Below are positions 33,268 to 44,721 of a stretch of 64,000 nucleotides of DNA, piece after piece (the stretch's first letter is position 1; every line of letters begins with the position of its first letter). Source of the stretch: Silene latifolia (lineage: Eukaryota > Streptophyta > Magnoliopsida > Caryophyllales > Caryophyllaceae); contig NC_133538.1 of assembly GCF_048544455.1 (NCBI RefSeq), positions 19,743,969-19,807,968 on the forward strand, written 5' to 3'. The position numbers were made by a program, and so were the translations under genes. The notes below the pieces were generated by a model that had not been told where the DNA came from, ran no database searches, and saw only the letters and a program-made list of their open reading frames with translations.

Positions 33268-34536
33268 ATGGCTGGGATTAAGAACTCTAATAAAAGTCCC
33301 AAATCGATTAACGTTTCTAAATCAAAATCATCTATTATACACTCAAATACAAAAACAAAAAAACATGTTGATTCTAATTTCGCAAGCTCTAGTAATAATA
33401 AAGGGAAATCGCCTGCTTCTGCTCGTCCGATCAGATTAACATTCTCTCCGCTGGCCTCGGAGGAATTGGATGTGATTCTGGAGGAAGAACGGGAAGTGGA
33501 GGTCATCACCGAGACTTCTCAGGAACAGCCGGTACCAGTGCTTGAACTCTCCGCTGATGATGTTGCAGGTGAGATCAATTACTGGTCGTCTGCTGTTTTC
33601 TGTTACATTCTGGGCGCGAAGCCTCCTAGTAGTGTGGTTACGGGTTTTGTTAAGCGAGTGTGGCAATCATATGGAGTTGATCGTATTTTGTTTTTACCTA
33701 ACGGCATCTTCCTGGTTCGCTTTAAAACAAAAGAGAAACAGCTGGAAGTTGTTAGGAACGGTCACCTTATGTTTGATAGTAAGCCGGTAATAGTGAAAGA
33801 GTGGACTCCTGATGTTGAATTAATTAAACATGATGTGCAATTGATTCCAATCTAGATGAAACTTTATGGTTTAGACATCAAGTTTTGGGGTCCTGCGTGT
33901 CTATCAAAAATCAGTGGTTTAGTCGGGAAATTCTTGCGTTGCGATGAGGCTACCAGTAACCGTGCATTCCTTGGGTATGCTAGAGTTCTGGTTGAGATAA
34001 AAATTGGACAGGAATTCCCTACTGAGCTTGTTTTTTAGGATGAATTGGGAAAGACTCAGAGGGTAAGAGTTGTGTATGATTGGTTGCCCCTTTCCTGTGA
34101 TAAGTGTAAGGGACTTGGGCATACATCTGATTTGTGCAGGGCTGATGGGAAAAAACCTCAGAAAGTTTGGCGGCCAAAGGCTAAACCACATGTTAAACCT
34201 GCTGCTTCTAACACAAAAACTGCTAAACCAACTCTGACACCCACTGCAAAACCTGTTCCTAAGCCTGTATCTCCTCCTATCACAGTGGTCACACCTATGG
34301 TGGAGCCAGTTGTCATAATGGAGACTCCTGCTATAGGACAGGAAAGGATTGATAATGGTCAGTCAATGCCAACGAGGTTCATAAGCAGGCTGTTAAGGAA
34401 TGATTCTAGGGAACCTAGATTGTTTACCCCTAGAGGAATTACCTTCATGGATGCTCTGAATTTATCAATGCAAAAAGCAAGAACTGAAAGTAGAAGGAAA
34501 TTGGGGTTCCAAGTCGCTAGTTCTGAGAATGGGTAG
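33268..34536 (+). pseudogene. LINE ORF1 (nucleic-acid binding protein), two in-frame TAG
   Basis: ATG at 33268 starts MAGIKNSNKSPKSINV. A DUF4283-like region follows (about residues 110-195; FLVRFKTKEKQLEVV, VKEWTPDVELI), then a CCHC_4-type knuckle CDKCKGLGHTSDLC near 34100. A Pro/Lys/Thr-rich tail comes next. TAG codons at 33853-33855 (probably TGG before, as IWMKLYGLD is usual) and 34036-34038 break one continuous frame of 423 codons. ORF1 proteins of plant L1 elements coat the element RNA. The stop overlaps the ORF2 start by eight bases (ATGGGTAG), typical of tight LINE coupling. Confidence 0.87.
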
Positions 34537-36916
34537 CTTGGGATTTTGGAATGTGCGTGGTATGAATAACCTAAATAAACAACAAGATATTAGATGGTTT
34601 ATTCACCAAAATAATTTAGGTTTATTTGGATTACTTGAAACAAAAATAAAGGGGAGTAAGTGGAATAATGTTAGAACTAATATATGTAATGATTGGTCTA
34701 TCTGCACAAATAATAGTCATCACCCTGGTGGTCATGTTTGGTTACTATGGGACCCTACCCTATATCAGGTGGATGTTTTAAGTATCACTGAGCAATTTAT
34801 CCACTCAAAAGTGTATGACAAAATGCATAAGGTGTCTTTCTTTTTCACTCTTGTCTATGGCTTTAACAAGATCCAGGAAAGAGAGAGTTTATGGGAGAGT
34901 ATTAAGGGGTATAGTATCACTGTTGCTGGTCCTTGGTTAGTGTGTGGGGACTTTAACAGTATAACCTTTGTGGATGAAAGAATAGGGGGTGTTGCTGTCA
35001 CATGGGCTGAGATTGCACCTATGAGAAGTATGATGAGTGGGTGTAACCTTCATGAGCTTAAGGTGACTGGTTCTTATTATACTTGGAATAACAAACATGA
35101 AAATGATACAAAGGTTTATAGTAGATTGGATAGGGTAATTGTTAATGATGATTGGATTATTTCTTATCCTGATTCTGTGGCTCAGTTTTTGCCTGAAGGT
35201 ATGTATGATCATTGCCCGTGTGTGATCACTCTGACTGAGAATTATATGAGGAAGAAGCCTGCCTTTAAATACTTTAACATGTGGTCTATGGCTGCAAATT
35301 TTTCTGAAGTGGTCAAGGAGGGGTGGAATTGTGATGTTCAGGGTACACCCATGTACAGAGTTGTCAATAAATTGAAGGGATTAAAGAAGAATTTGAAGAA
35401 TTTGGATAAGGAACAGTTCAGTGATATTGAGAACCTTACTCATGTTACTGAACTCTTCTTAAAACATTTCCAAGATCAGCTCTCAAAGGACCCTTTGAAT
35501 CCTGATTTGTGCAATGCTGAAAGAGAATGTGCACAGGATCTAGTAAACTTAACTAAGGCTAGGAATTCTTTTCTAGCCCAAAGAGCAAAGGAGAATTGGG
35601 TGAAAATGGGGATGAGAATACTGCATTCTTTCATGCTAGTATTAAGAGAAGAAGGACTCATAACAGGGTGTATCATATCAAGGATAAGGAGGGGAAGCTG
35701 TGTACTACACCTCAAGGAATCAAATCTGCTTTTGAGGAGTACTACATAGGCTTGCTTGGCTCTTCTAAAGAGGTGACTTCTGCTCATAAGGGAGTCATTA
35801 GATCTGGTAAGTGTTTAACTGATGAGCACAGGGAGATTCTTACCAGATTTGTTACTGATGATGAGATAAAAAATGCAATGTTCTCCATCCCTGGTACTAA
35901 AGCCCCAGGTCCTGATGGGTATAGTAGCCAGTTTTTCAAGGACTCATGGGTTATTGTAGGGAAAGACATTTGCATTGCTGTCAGAAATATGATTAGCTCA
36001 GGGAAAGTGCTGAAGGAAGCAAATAATACCACACTCACTCTGATTCCTAAAGTTGAAGTTCCAGACAGTGTTACTCAGTTCAGGCCCATTGCATGTTGTA
36101 ACACTGTCTACAAGTGTATGGCTAAAGTGTTGTGTTCAAGGTTAAGCTGTATTTTGCCTGATATCATCCACCCTTCTCAGAGTGCCTTTGTTGTAGAGAG
36201 GGATATTGTGGGCAACATTTTAATATGTCAAGACCTCATAAAATTATACAATAGAAAGATATGCTCCCCCAGAATCATGATGAATATTGACCTTCAAAAG
36301 ACGTATGATTCAATTGAATGGAGTTTTTTACATGATATGCTAGTCCATCTCCAGTTTCCTAAGACTAGCATTGATCTTATTATGCAATGTGTGTCTTCCC
36401 CCTCATACTCACTGCCTCTGAATGGGGAAGTCTTTGGATTTTTTAAAGGGAGAAGAGGTTTAAGGCAAGGGGACCCTTTATCCCCCTTGCTGTTTACTAT
36501 ATGTCTGGACTACCTGAGTAGACTATTTGGAGTGCTACACCTGTTCCCTGGGTTTAAATTCCACCCTCTATGCAATAAGCTCAGTCTGAATCATCTGTGT
36601 TTTGAAGATGATCTACTGCTTTTTAGCAGGGGTGATTTAAATTCTATTACTCTTATGATGAGAGCCTTCAGCACTTTCTCCTTGGCGTCTGGTCTCCATA
36701 TGAATAGTGGCAAATCCAGTTTCTATTGTAATGGAATGGGAGATAGTCTGGTGAAGGATATTGAGGCACTTACTGGCATGAAGAGAGGCAGTATCCCCTT
36801 TAAGTATCTGGGAGTCAAAATCATGCCTAAAAGACTGGGGGTGCTTGATTGTCAGTGCTTAGTTGATAAGGTCACTGAGAGGATACAGAGAATAGGGGCT
36901 AGGCAACTGTCATATG
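34529..36916 (+). pseudogene. LINE ORF2 part 1: endonuclease and reverse transcriptase
   Basis: The AP-type endonuclease lies at 34529-35220: GFWNVRGMNN, LLETKI, WLLWDP, CGDFNSI (catalytic Asp-Asn), SRLDRVIVN and the final YDHCP with catalytic Asp-His. A frameshift near 35604 leads into the second frame (35596 on; NGDENTAFFHASIKRRR). RT motifs follow: KAPGPDGYSSQFFK, LIPKV, FRPIACCN, NIDLQKTYDSIEW, GLRQGDPLSPLLF, then FEDD at about 36605 where FADD is normal. It nicks the target and copies the LINE RNA there. It is cut at 36916 by the copia LTR. Confidence 0.92.
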
Positions 36917-37894
36917 TGTGGGAATTTATCTGTATGCATCCCTTAATTTACAAGGATTATAACGAATTTTATGAAGATGATCACTAGTCATAAAATAAAA
37001 TTACATAAACAAAAGTATATAGGGTTTAGAAATAACCTTCGGTCCTAGCAAAAATGGCCTAAGAACAATATCAAAATTGATATTCGCCTATTAGTTGCAC
37101 CCAAGACGATATGAGATATGCCCTTTGATTATGCTAGAATCGATCCAAATTTTCTGTAAAAATTTAGGTTGTTTTTGTGTTTTTTTTCTGATGAGAGGAG
37201 AGATTAGGTTAAAAGAGAATTAGGGTAAGAAAATGATCTCCCTTTCTCCTCTTATGGAAACCGAAAATGGGAGTGAATAAGGGAGATATTATCTTCCCTA
37301 ATTCGGCCCATATCACCGAAATAAGGAGTATATTTTCCTTATTTTCGGTTATTCCAAAAATGTATAAAATGTGTTAAATTGTCATCTAGGGAGGATCGAA
37401 CACATGACCTCTTGGTTTGTGTACCCTCATTATTACCACTATGACACATTTATCTTGTTGATATTAAATATAACCGATTACATTTAATTACGAATTAACA
37501 AATTAATTCGTCCAAGCTAACATTACATACATTTAATTAAATATAAATTATTATATTCAATTTACGAATTGACAGTTAATTCGTCACAACTAAATTATTT
37601 AATCTTCATTAAATAATTGTCTCATCAACACATTGACTAACTGTTTAGTCATATTAGGCATCAATGTGATTATATTTCTATAACCACATCTCTCAAACAC
37701 ATCCTATAGGTGTGACCTTTAGGGACCAGTTGATCACCGTCATCTGTATGATAATAACGTCAAACTTTCTAGCAAGCCAACCGTTATTAGGTAATCGTTA
37801 ATCAACTGATTAAAATACGAAGTATACCCTTCTGAACCTGTAAGAGATTTACAAATGTTATCACACTAATTTGTGGAGGACACAAGCTCCAACA
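36917..37894 (-). repeat. Nested copia 3' LTR
   Basis: On the plus strand it starts TGTGGGAATTTATC and ends AGCTCCAACA; the flank ATATG is at 36912-36916. On the inner side the minus strand reads GGACAAGTGGGAGTT, the polypurine tract, directly before the LTR start. Confidence 0.93.
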
Positions 37895-38677
37895 AACTCC
37901 CACTTGTCCTCACAAGTTTATGTGCGATAACCGATTCTCATATCCTAAAATTTTTCCCACTCAATGTAAAACAATTTGCAAATCCATATTCACAAAGGTC
38001 GTATTTTACAAGCGATCATCATCAAGAGTGGTTTCCCCGACTAGAGAGTAACTTAACTGATAAATGAATCATCATTCGAGCATGGCCATGTATTTCAGTT
38101 ACAACTCCTCGAGTGGCCCTGAGAAATAACTATACCTGATAAGGGTTGGATATTTTCCTCAACTCGAATCCTGCAGATGTAAGCACAAAGATGAAATAAC
38201 CCGAAAAAATCTACTTAGCCTCCAGATTCGGCAGATCGTGAGAAAGAAACCAAAGTCACCCAAAAACTGCCTTAATCTCAAGAGACAGACGATAGTCAAA
38301 AGAATCGACTCTAGGAATACAATGGATGTCCTATCCACGACCTGGCACCGAATGTTTTTAAACATTTAGGACTCCATTACGTTGTCACAAAAAGTTGTCC
38401 TACGAGGTATCGTTATAATCTCGCATCTGTGATCGATCAGTCAACCGTTTGACTTATGGCTCGTTAAACCCACCATCAATCGACTGCACAATATAATAGC
38501 CGGAGTTATCAGCTCACATTGGCGATTACGGACCAAAACAATATAATGTAATTCAGTTCACTTTGTGGTGTTCAATGTTGTTAGTACAATTCACATGAAA
38601 AACAAAATATTATAATAAAACGATGAAGTTATAAATAGTATATGAAAAAGATAATGTATCAAATCCATAATCAAGTA
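37895..38677 (-). other. Nested copia 3' untranslated region
   Basis: No gene is seen between the pol stop and the LTR. The purine tract is at 37895-37909. The stretch aligns with 1220-2075 of the plus-strand copia, but has a single purine-tract module. Confidence 0.7.
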
Positions 38678-39715
38678 CTACAACTCAGGAACACGTTTAA
38701 TTCCCATGGAATTAACGTGCCCTACATGCTTATCATAATTCAACGGTTTAGTGAGAGGATCCGCGATGTTATCATCCGTCGCAATCTTGTCTATCACTAT
38801 CTCCTCTTGCTCGACGTAATCACGGATCAGGTGAGCTTTCCGATGTACATGTCTAGATTTTTTGCTAAAATTTGGCTCCTTAGCCTGGAAGATGGCACCT
38901 CTATTGTCACAATAGATGGTGATCGGGTCATTCGAACTAGGAACTACCGTAAGTCCTTGTAAGAATTGACGCATCCATATCGCTTCCTTTGCTGCCTCCG
39001 AAGCGGCATAGTACTCGAATTCAGTAGTAGAATCTGCTACAACACTCTGTTTGGAACTCTTCCAGCTGACCGCAGCACCATTAAGAGTGAAGACGAACCC
39101 GGACTGAGATTTTGAATCATCTCGATCCGTTTGGAAGCTAGCATCTCACAGAATCGATTGCGCATAGCTTAGTATCGCCTCCATAAGTCAATACCCAATC
39201 CTTAGTCCTCCGTAGGTACTTGAGGATGTTTTTAACAGCTATCCAGTGTGTTTCACCTGGAGTCTTTTGGTACCGACTCGTCATACTCAATGCATATGCC
39301 ACGTCTGGACGTGTGCATATCATGGCATACATGATTGATCCTATTGCAGATGCATAAGGAACACGACTCATGCGCTCAATCCCTTCAGGCGTCGTGGGTG
39401 ACTGAGACTTGCTCAACTGCGTCCCAGTCGTCATTGGAAGGTTCCCCTTCTTGGAGTTGGTCATGCTGAACTTCTCAAGAATATTATCCAAATAAGACTC
39501 CTAACTAAGTGATAACATCCGTCGTGATCTATCTCGATAGATAAGGATTCCCAAAATGCGCTGTGCCTCACCCAGATCTTTCATCTGGAAATGGTTCTTC
39601 AACCATTCTTTAACCGAAGATAGGAGAGGAATGTCATTCCCAATCAAGAGTATGTCATCAACATAAAATATCAAGAATACAATCTTACTCCCACTCGACT
39701 TGATATATAAGCATG
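38678..39715 (-). pseudogene. Nested copia Pol C-terminal part: RT second half and RNase H
   Basis: On the minus strand from 39715: CLYIKSSGSKIVFLIFYVDDILLIGND (catalytic YVDD kept), HFQMKDLGEAQRILG, a CAG to TAG stop at about 39499, then the RT-RNase H link (PYASAIGSIMYAMICTRPD) and RNase H ([16 protein letters not shown] near 39010, [13 protein letters not shown]). It ends with a stop at 38678 after GIKRVPEL. A frame break lies near 39060-39140. The other half of the RT is at 48943 on, across the CACTA; the two sides join exactly at FTRSVEEP / CLYIKSS. Confidence 0.9.
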
Positions 39716-39912
39716 CACTACTACAGAATTCATCAAGGACATCAGTGGATGGACATCGGATTTTTGAAAAAACAGATGTAATAAGTTTGCACATCGGATT
39801 TTTATAAAAGTCTGATGTAATTATATTATATGGACATCGGTTGTTATTTTCAACCCATGTCCATTATAATGGACATCGGATTAAATTACAACCCATGTCC
39901 ATATAATCCTTA
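39716..39912. repeat. CACTA left terminal and subterminal repeats
   Basis: After the 28-bp terminal repeat, the motif GGACATCGGAT or its degenerate forms occurs about seven times in both orientations. Pairs such as GGACATCGGTT...AACCCATGTCC form inverted repeats of 40-60 bp. Subterminal arrays of this kind are binding sites for the element's DNA-binding protein in En/Spm. Confidence 0.85.
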
Positions 39913-41018
39913 ATTTGGGCGCAAAATGAAAACAATTCCCCCCGCCCCAAATTATTTTCACTATCATTCTTTTTTTTTAGACAAACCCAAACTCAAACCC
40001 TTAGTATAGCTTACTCGATCATCCCTTTCTTCTCTATCTCATGTTCATCCCTTAGCTTCTTCACTTCAAAATCCGATCAAAAACCCAAAATCCTAGTTGC
40101 TGCTGCTGCTTCATCGTTCATCCCTTCTTCTCTCATCACCGGCGACATCATCCTTCTTCTCTTCACCGGCGATATCATCAGTCTTCGTTCTCATCACCTC
40201 GCGACATCAAACCCTAGCTGCTGCTGCTTCGTTCTTCGCTCTTTATTATTAGGTAATTAATCTTCCCCTATCATTTATATATTTATTCTCGATCATTTTA
40301 TGGTTTATTTGAATATTTTACTGAAATTGATTTTGATTTTTTTGTAATTTTGACTGAAGAATGAATTATAGGGTTATAATTTAATTGATAATCTAATTGG
40401 GGGTTTATTATTATACATTGCTATTATTGTATTACATGCATTTATATTCCTGGTTTATATATGAATGATACTCGTTGTTAGTTGAATTGCTGTTTGTTTA
40501 AGTGATGAATTTGTGTATAAGCAGATGAGCCGCTGTATTAATTATTTTGGCACCTGCTGCTGCTTGAATTTTGCCATTTAGTTTTTTAATAATCATTCAG
40601 AAAGTTTCGAAACTTGACTATTAGATTATCAAACTTATCATTCTAATGTTTAGTTGAATTGGGTCTCTTTTGATGTGGTTGTATGAGCAGATTAGTTGGT
40701 AGTTGTGTGAATGTATGGTCTGTGAAAGAATGTATGTGAATGTATGCTCAAATTGGGGGTTTCTATGGTCTGTGATTAGCATGTGTGAATGTGTAGTGAA
40801 TGTATGGTCTGTGATTAGCATGTTTGAAAATCTGCTTACTATTTTTTTGTCAATACGTTTGTAGCATAAAAAGCATGTAAATAAACAAAGTAAGGAGTAA
40901 AAGTAAGGTAGAATGTTAATTAAGGAGTAGAGAGTTAAGTAATTAGGTGAAGTGATGAACTCTGAAAATAGTAAGCAGATTTTAACCCTCTTCCCTATTA
41001 TTGCAGTAAATTTTGAAG
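39913..41018 (+). other. CACTA transposase 5' untranslated exon and intron
   Basis: A CT-rich leader (about 39990-40252) holds CTGCTGCTGCTTC and TCACCGGCGA repeats. It ends with a donor-like TTATTAG|GTAATT at about 40252. An AT-rich stretch with no gene follows. A T-rich acceptor (CTATTATTGCAG) at 41006 precedes the first ATG at 41019 by 12 bases. This looks like a 5'UTR intron of about 750 bp. A GTATGGTCTGTGATTAGCATG repeat lies inside it (40705-40830). Confidence 0.55.
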
Positions 41019-44000
41019 ATGGATATGGATCGCGAATGGATGTTTGTTGATCGTTTGGATTCTAGATATAGGGAAGGGGTGGAATATTTTGTTAGACATG
41101 CTATGAATAATGCAGAGAATGTGGAACAACTTTTCTGTCCATGTGTTAAATGTGGGAATAATGAGTATGTTGATGCGGTAGAATTGGAAAGTCACCTCCT
41201 AATTAATGGTATTGACAAGAGTTATACAAGGTGGATTTGGCATGGGGAGAATGTGCTGCCCACTTTGTGTAGTAATTTAGGGGATGATAGCGACTTTGAG
41301 GGAGAGGATTTTGATGAAAATGTTGATCGAGTAGACAATCTTATAAATGATTTGAAAAAATCCGCTGTAGACCCAAGTGAAATTGAGATGTTTGATAGGT
41401 CTGTTTTGGTGATGCAATAAAACCCTTGTACCCTGGTTCAACTTTCACACGCCTATCAAAGACAACTTTAAAATTGTATAGTTTAAAGGCTAAAAATGGA
41501 TGGAGTGATAAAAGTTTCACAACTTTGCTTGAGTTTTTGGGTCAGATGTTACCGGAAGGCAATGAACTCCCTAGGCGTACGTATGATGCTAAGAAAATTT
41601 TGTGTCCAATGGGAGTTGATTATGTAAAAATACATGCATGTCGTAACGATTGCATTTTGTTTCGGAAAGATTATAAAGAATTAGACAAATGTCCAAAGTG
41701 TGGGAGTTCACGTTATAAGTTGCCGAAAAAGAATTCCACAAATAGTAAAGGTGTCCCAGTTAAAGTCTTATGGTATCTTCCCATTATCCCAAGATTTAAA
41801 AGAATGTTTGCAAATTTAAAAGAGGCGAGAAACTTAATTTGGCATGCTGGTGGTGATGGTAGAATTTTAGATGACAAAATTCGTCATCCTGCTTGATTCA
41901 ACTCAAAGGAAAAGCATAGATCATTTGTTTCCCGAATTTGGGTCTGATGCTAGAAATTTAAGGCTTGGACTATGTACCGATGGTATGAATCCATTTGGTA
42001 ATCTAAGTAGTCAGTGGAGTACGTGGCCTGTTTTGCTAACAATTTATAATTTGCCTCCTTGGTTATGCATGAAACGTAAATATCTTATGTTGTCACTACT
42101 AATTTCCGGGCCTAAGCAACCTGGAAATGACATAGATGTTTACTTGGAACCATTGATGGATGATTTAAAGTTATTATGGGATGAAGGGGTAGAGGTATAT
42201 GATGCTTATCGTGGTGAGACTTTTAACCTACGTGCCATGATATTTTGCACCATTAATGACTTCCCGGCATATGGCAACCTATCTGGTTATACTGTGAAAG
42301 GGGCTAAAGCTTGCCCAATTTGTGAGGAGGATACAATTTCTGATCGTTTAGTTCATGGAGGAAAGAATGTGTACCTTTGTAACAGAAGGTTGCTCCACCG
42401 CTCACACCCTTATAGGAAAAAAATGAAGCCATTTAATGGAAAACAAGAACTTAGAAACCCTCCAAAAATTTTAAGTGGGAAAGAGGTTTATGAGAAAGTG
42501 AAAAACATTGAAAATAATTTTGGAAAACCTTATAAGAGAAGTGATGGGACCTTATATAAAAAGAGGTCTATATTTTGGGATTTACCATATTGGAAACATT
42601 TGTCCGTGAGACATTGTATTGATGTCATGCACGTGGAGAAAAATGTGTGTGAGAGCCTTATTGGCACACTTCTCAACATCCCTGGTAAAACAAAGGATGG
42701 TGTCAAAGCAAGACAAGATATGGTCACTCAAAATATACGACCAGAACTAGCACCACAAATTAGAGGGTCAAGGACCTATTTACCCCCAGCTTGTTATACT
42801 TTGTCACGAAATGAAAAAAAAAGTGTGTGTGAATGTTTACATGGGGTGAAGGTTCCGCAACGCTATTCATCGAACATAAGAAATCTTGTGTCTATGAAAG
42901 ACTTAAAACTGGTGGGTTTGAAATCACATGATTGTCACACTTTAATGCAACAATTACTACCCGTTGCGCTTCGTGGAGTTCTGCCTAATCATGTTCGGGG
43001 AGCTATTATTCGACTTTGCTATTTTTTCAATGCAATATTTAGCAAAGTTGTTGACTCAGATACGTTGAATACATTACAACAAGATGTTATTACTACTATG
43101 TGTGAACTTGAGATGTTTTTCCCTCCTTCCTTTTTCGATATAATGCAAAGACTTAGTAGTACATTTGGTGAGGGAAATTAAGATTTGTGGACCGGTATTT
43201 TTAAGAAATATGTATCCATTTGAGCGATATATAAAGCCTTTAGCCGCCTATGTAAGAAACCAAAACAGGCCAGAAGGTTGTATGATTCAGGGTTATATTG
43301 CAGAAGAGGCCCTACAGTTTGTCAATGAGTACATGTCCAATGTTGAACCTATTGGGCTTCCGACATCTCGACATGAAGGAAGACTACAGGGACAAGGTAC
43401 TCTTGGGAAAAAAGTAGTAACTGCTAATCCAGAAACCCTTGATCAGGCACACTTGTATATTCTCCAACACATGGTGGATGTGCATCCATATTTAGAGAAG
43501 CATCAAACCCTTCTAAGTGCTCAAAATCCTTCTAAAGGAGAAAGGTGGTTAGCAATGGAGCATAATCGGTTATTTCGTAAATGGTTCTCTCGATGAAGTA
43601 GATAACGAGTGTTACATTGAGCGTGAGAAAGTCTCTGATGAGGTAAGGTGGTTAACACATGGACCTAGTTTTCATGTGTTAACTTATCAAGGTTATGACG
43701 TCAATGGGTACTCCTTTTACACTAAGGATCAAGATGATAGAAGTACTATGCAAAATAGTGGAGTAGCTTTGATGGCTATGTCAATGAGTGTTGCTAGTGC
43801 TAAAGATACTAGACCTGCTTATGATGCTCAGCCATACTTTGGGGTCATCAAAGAAATTTGGGAGTTAGACTTTGTTCAGTTTAGGATACCTGTTTTCCGT
43901 TGTATGTGGGTTGAGCATAATAAGGGCGTTCGAGTTGATAGGATGGGTTTCACGTTGGTAGATTTCTCACGTGAAGGATACAAATCAGATCCGTTCATTA

Positions 44001-44240
44001 TGGCTAATCGTGCAAGACAAATCTTTTATATTAAAGATCCAAATGGATGAGAAGTGGTCGATTGTCCTTCATGGTAAGAAGCAATTTGTGGGTAAAGAAG
44101 CAATGGATGAAGTGGATGACGAATTGCCTCCTTTTTCTTCTGGATTGCCGCCTACGACTACTGATGATGTAGATGACTTTTATCTACAAGATGACCATGA
44201 AGAAGGGTTATGGGTTGACCTAGAAAAAATCAGTAGCTAG
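41019..44240 (+). pseudogene. CACTA TNP2-type transposase (frameshifted)
   Basis: The start is ATG at 41019 (MDMDREWM), twelve bases past a splice acceptor. Domains in order: transposase-associated domain (REWMFVDRLDSRYREGVEYF, CPCVKCGNN, YTRWIWHGE); TNP2 core (ILCPMGVDYVKIHACRNDC, CPKCGSSRYK, LRLGLCTDGMNPFGN, WPVLLTIYNLPPWLCMKRKY, SGPKQPGNDIDVYLEPL, FCTINDFPAYGNLSGYTVKG, ACPICEED, RHCIDVMHVEKNVCESLIGTLL); DUF4218-like (VSMKDLKLVGLKSHDCH, VREIKICGPVFLR, YMSNVEPIG); DUF4216-like (SFYTKDQDDRSTMQNSGV, PVFRCMWVEHNKGV). Frameshifts occur near 41405, 41887, 43170 and 43600 and near the end. It would cut the element ends if intact. Confidence 0.93.
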
Positions 44241-44721
44241 TTTTTGTTTGCAACTTTATGGGTTGACTTTTATGTTAAGACAATTGCTCTCACTCATTTT
44301 TCTGTTTGTTTGTTATGTTTTTATTTTAAGACAAAGATTTTCATTTTAATGTCTTTCCTATTTTTAGTTGTTTAAGTCACTGTACTTATCATTTATCATT
44401 AGAGCTGTATTTTGGAGTAATTTGATTTAGAGAGTCAATTCACCCTAAAAAGCATCCTGCAGAGCACGGGTCGTTATTTTAAGTAATAGTCGTCTCTCAA
44501 TCTGTACTTATTTTCACATGTTCCTTACTTTAACATCTGACCTAATGTCTTCCTTATGTTCAATTACTTATGATTTTTATATCTATGAGAGCAATTGCAT
44601 ACATCTAGCTAGGAGGTAATTAAGTTTACCTTGTTTCAGTAAAATAGTTTTCTTGCTGTACATGTTCGCTGTATTTTGTCCATTTTCTGATCTGTTTTAA
44701 TTTATTTTGATACAGGTCATC
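44241..44721. other. Gap between the two CACTA genes
   Basis: AT-rich, no gene seen. A CAG acceptor-like site (TTTTGATACAG) lies six bases before the ATG at 44722, so part of it may be an intron joining an upstream leader. Confidence 0.4.
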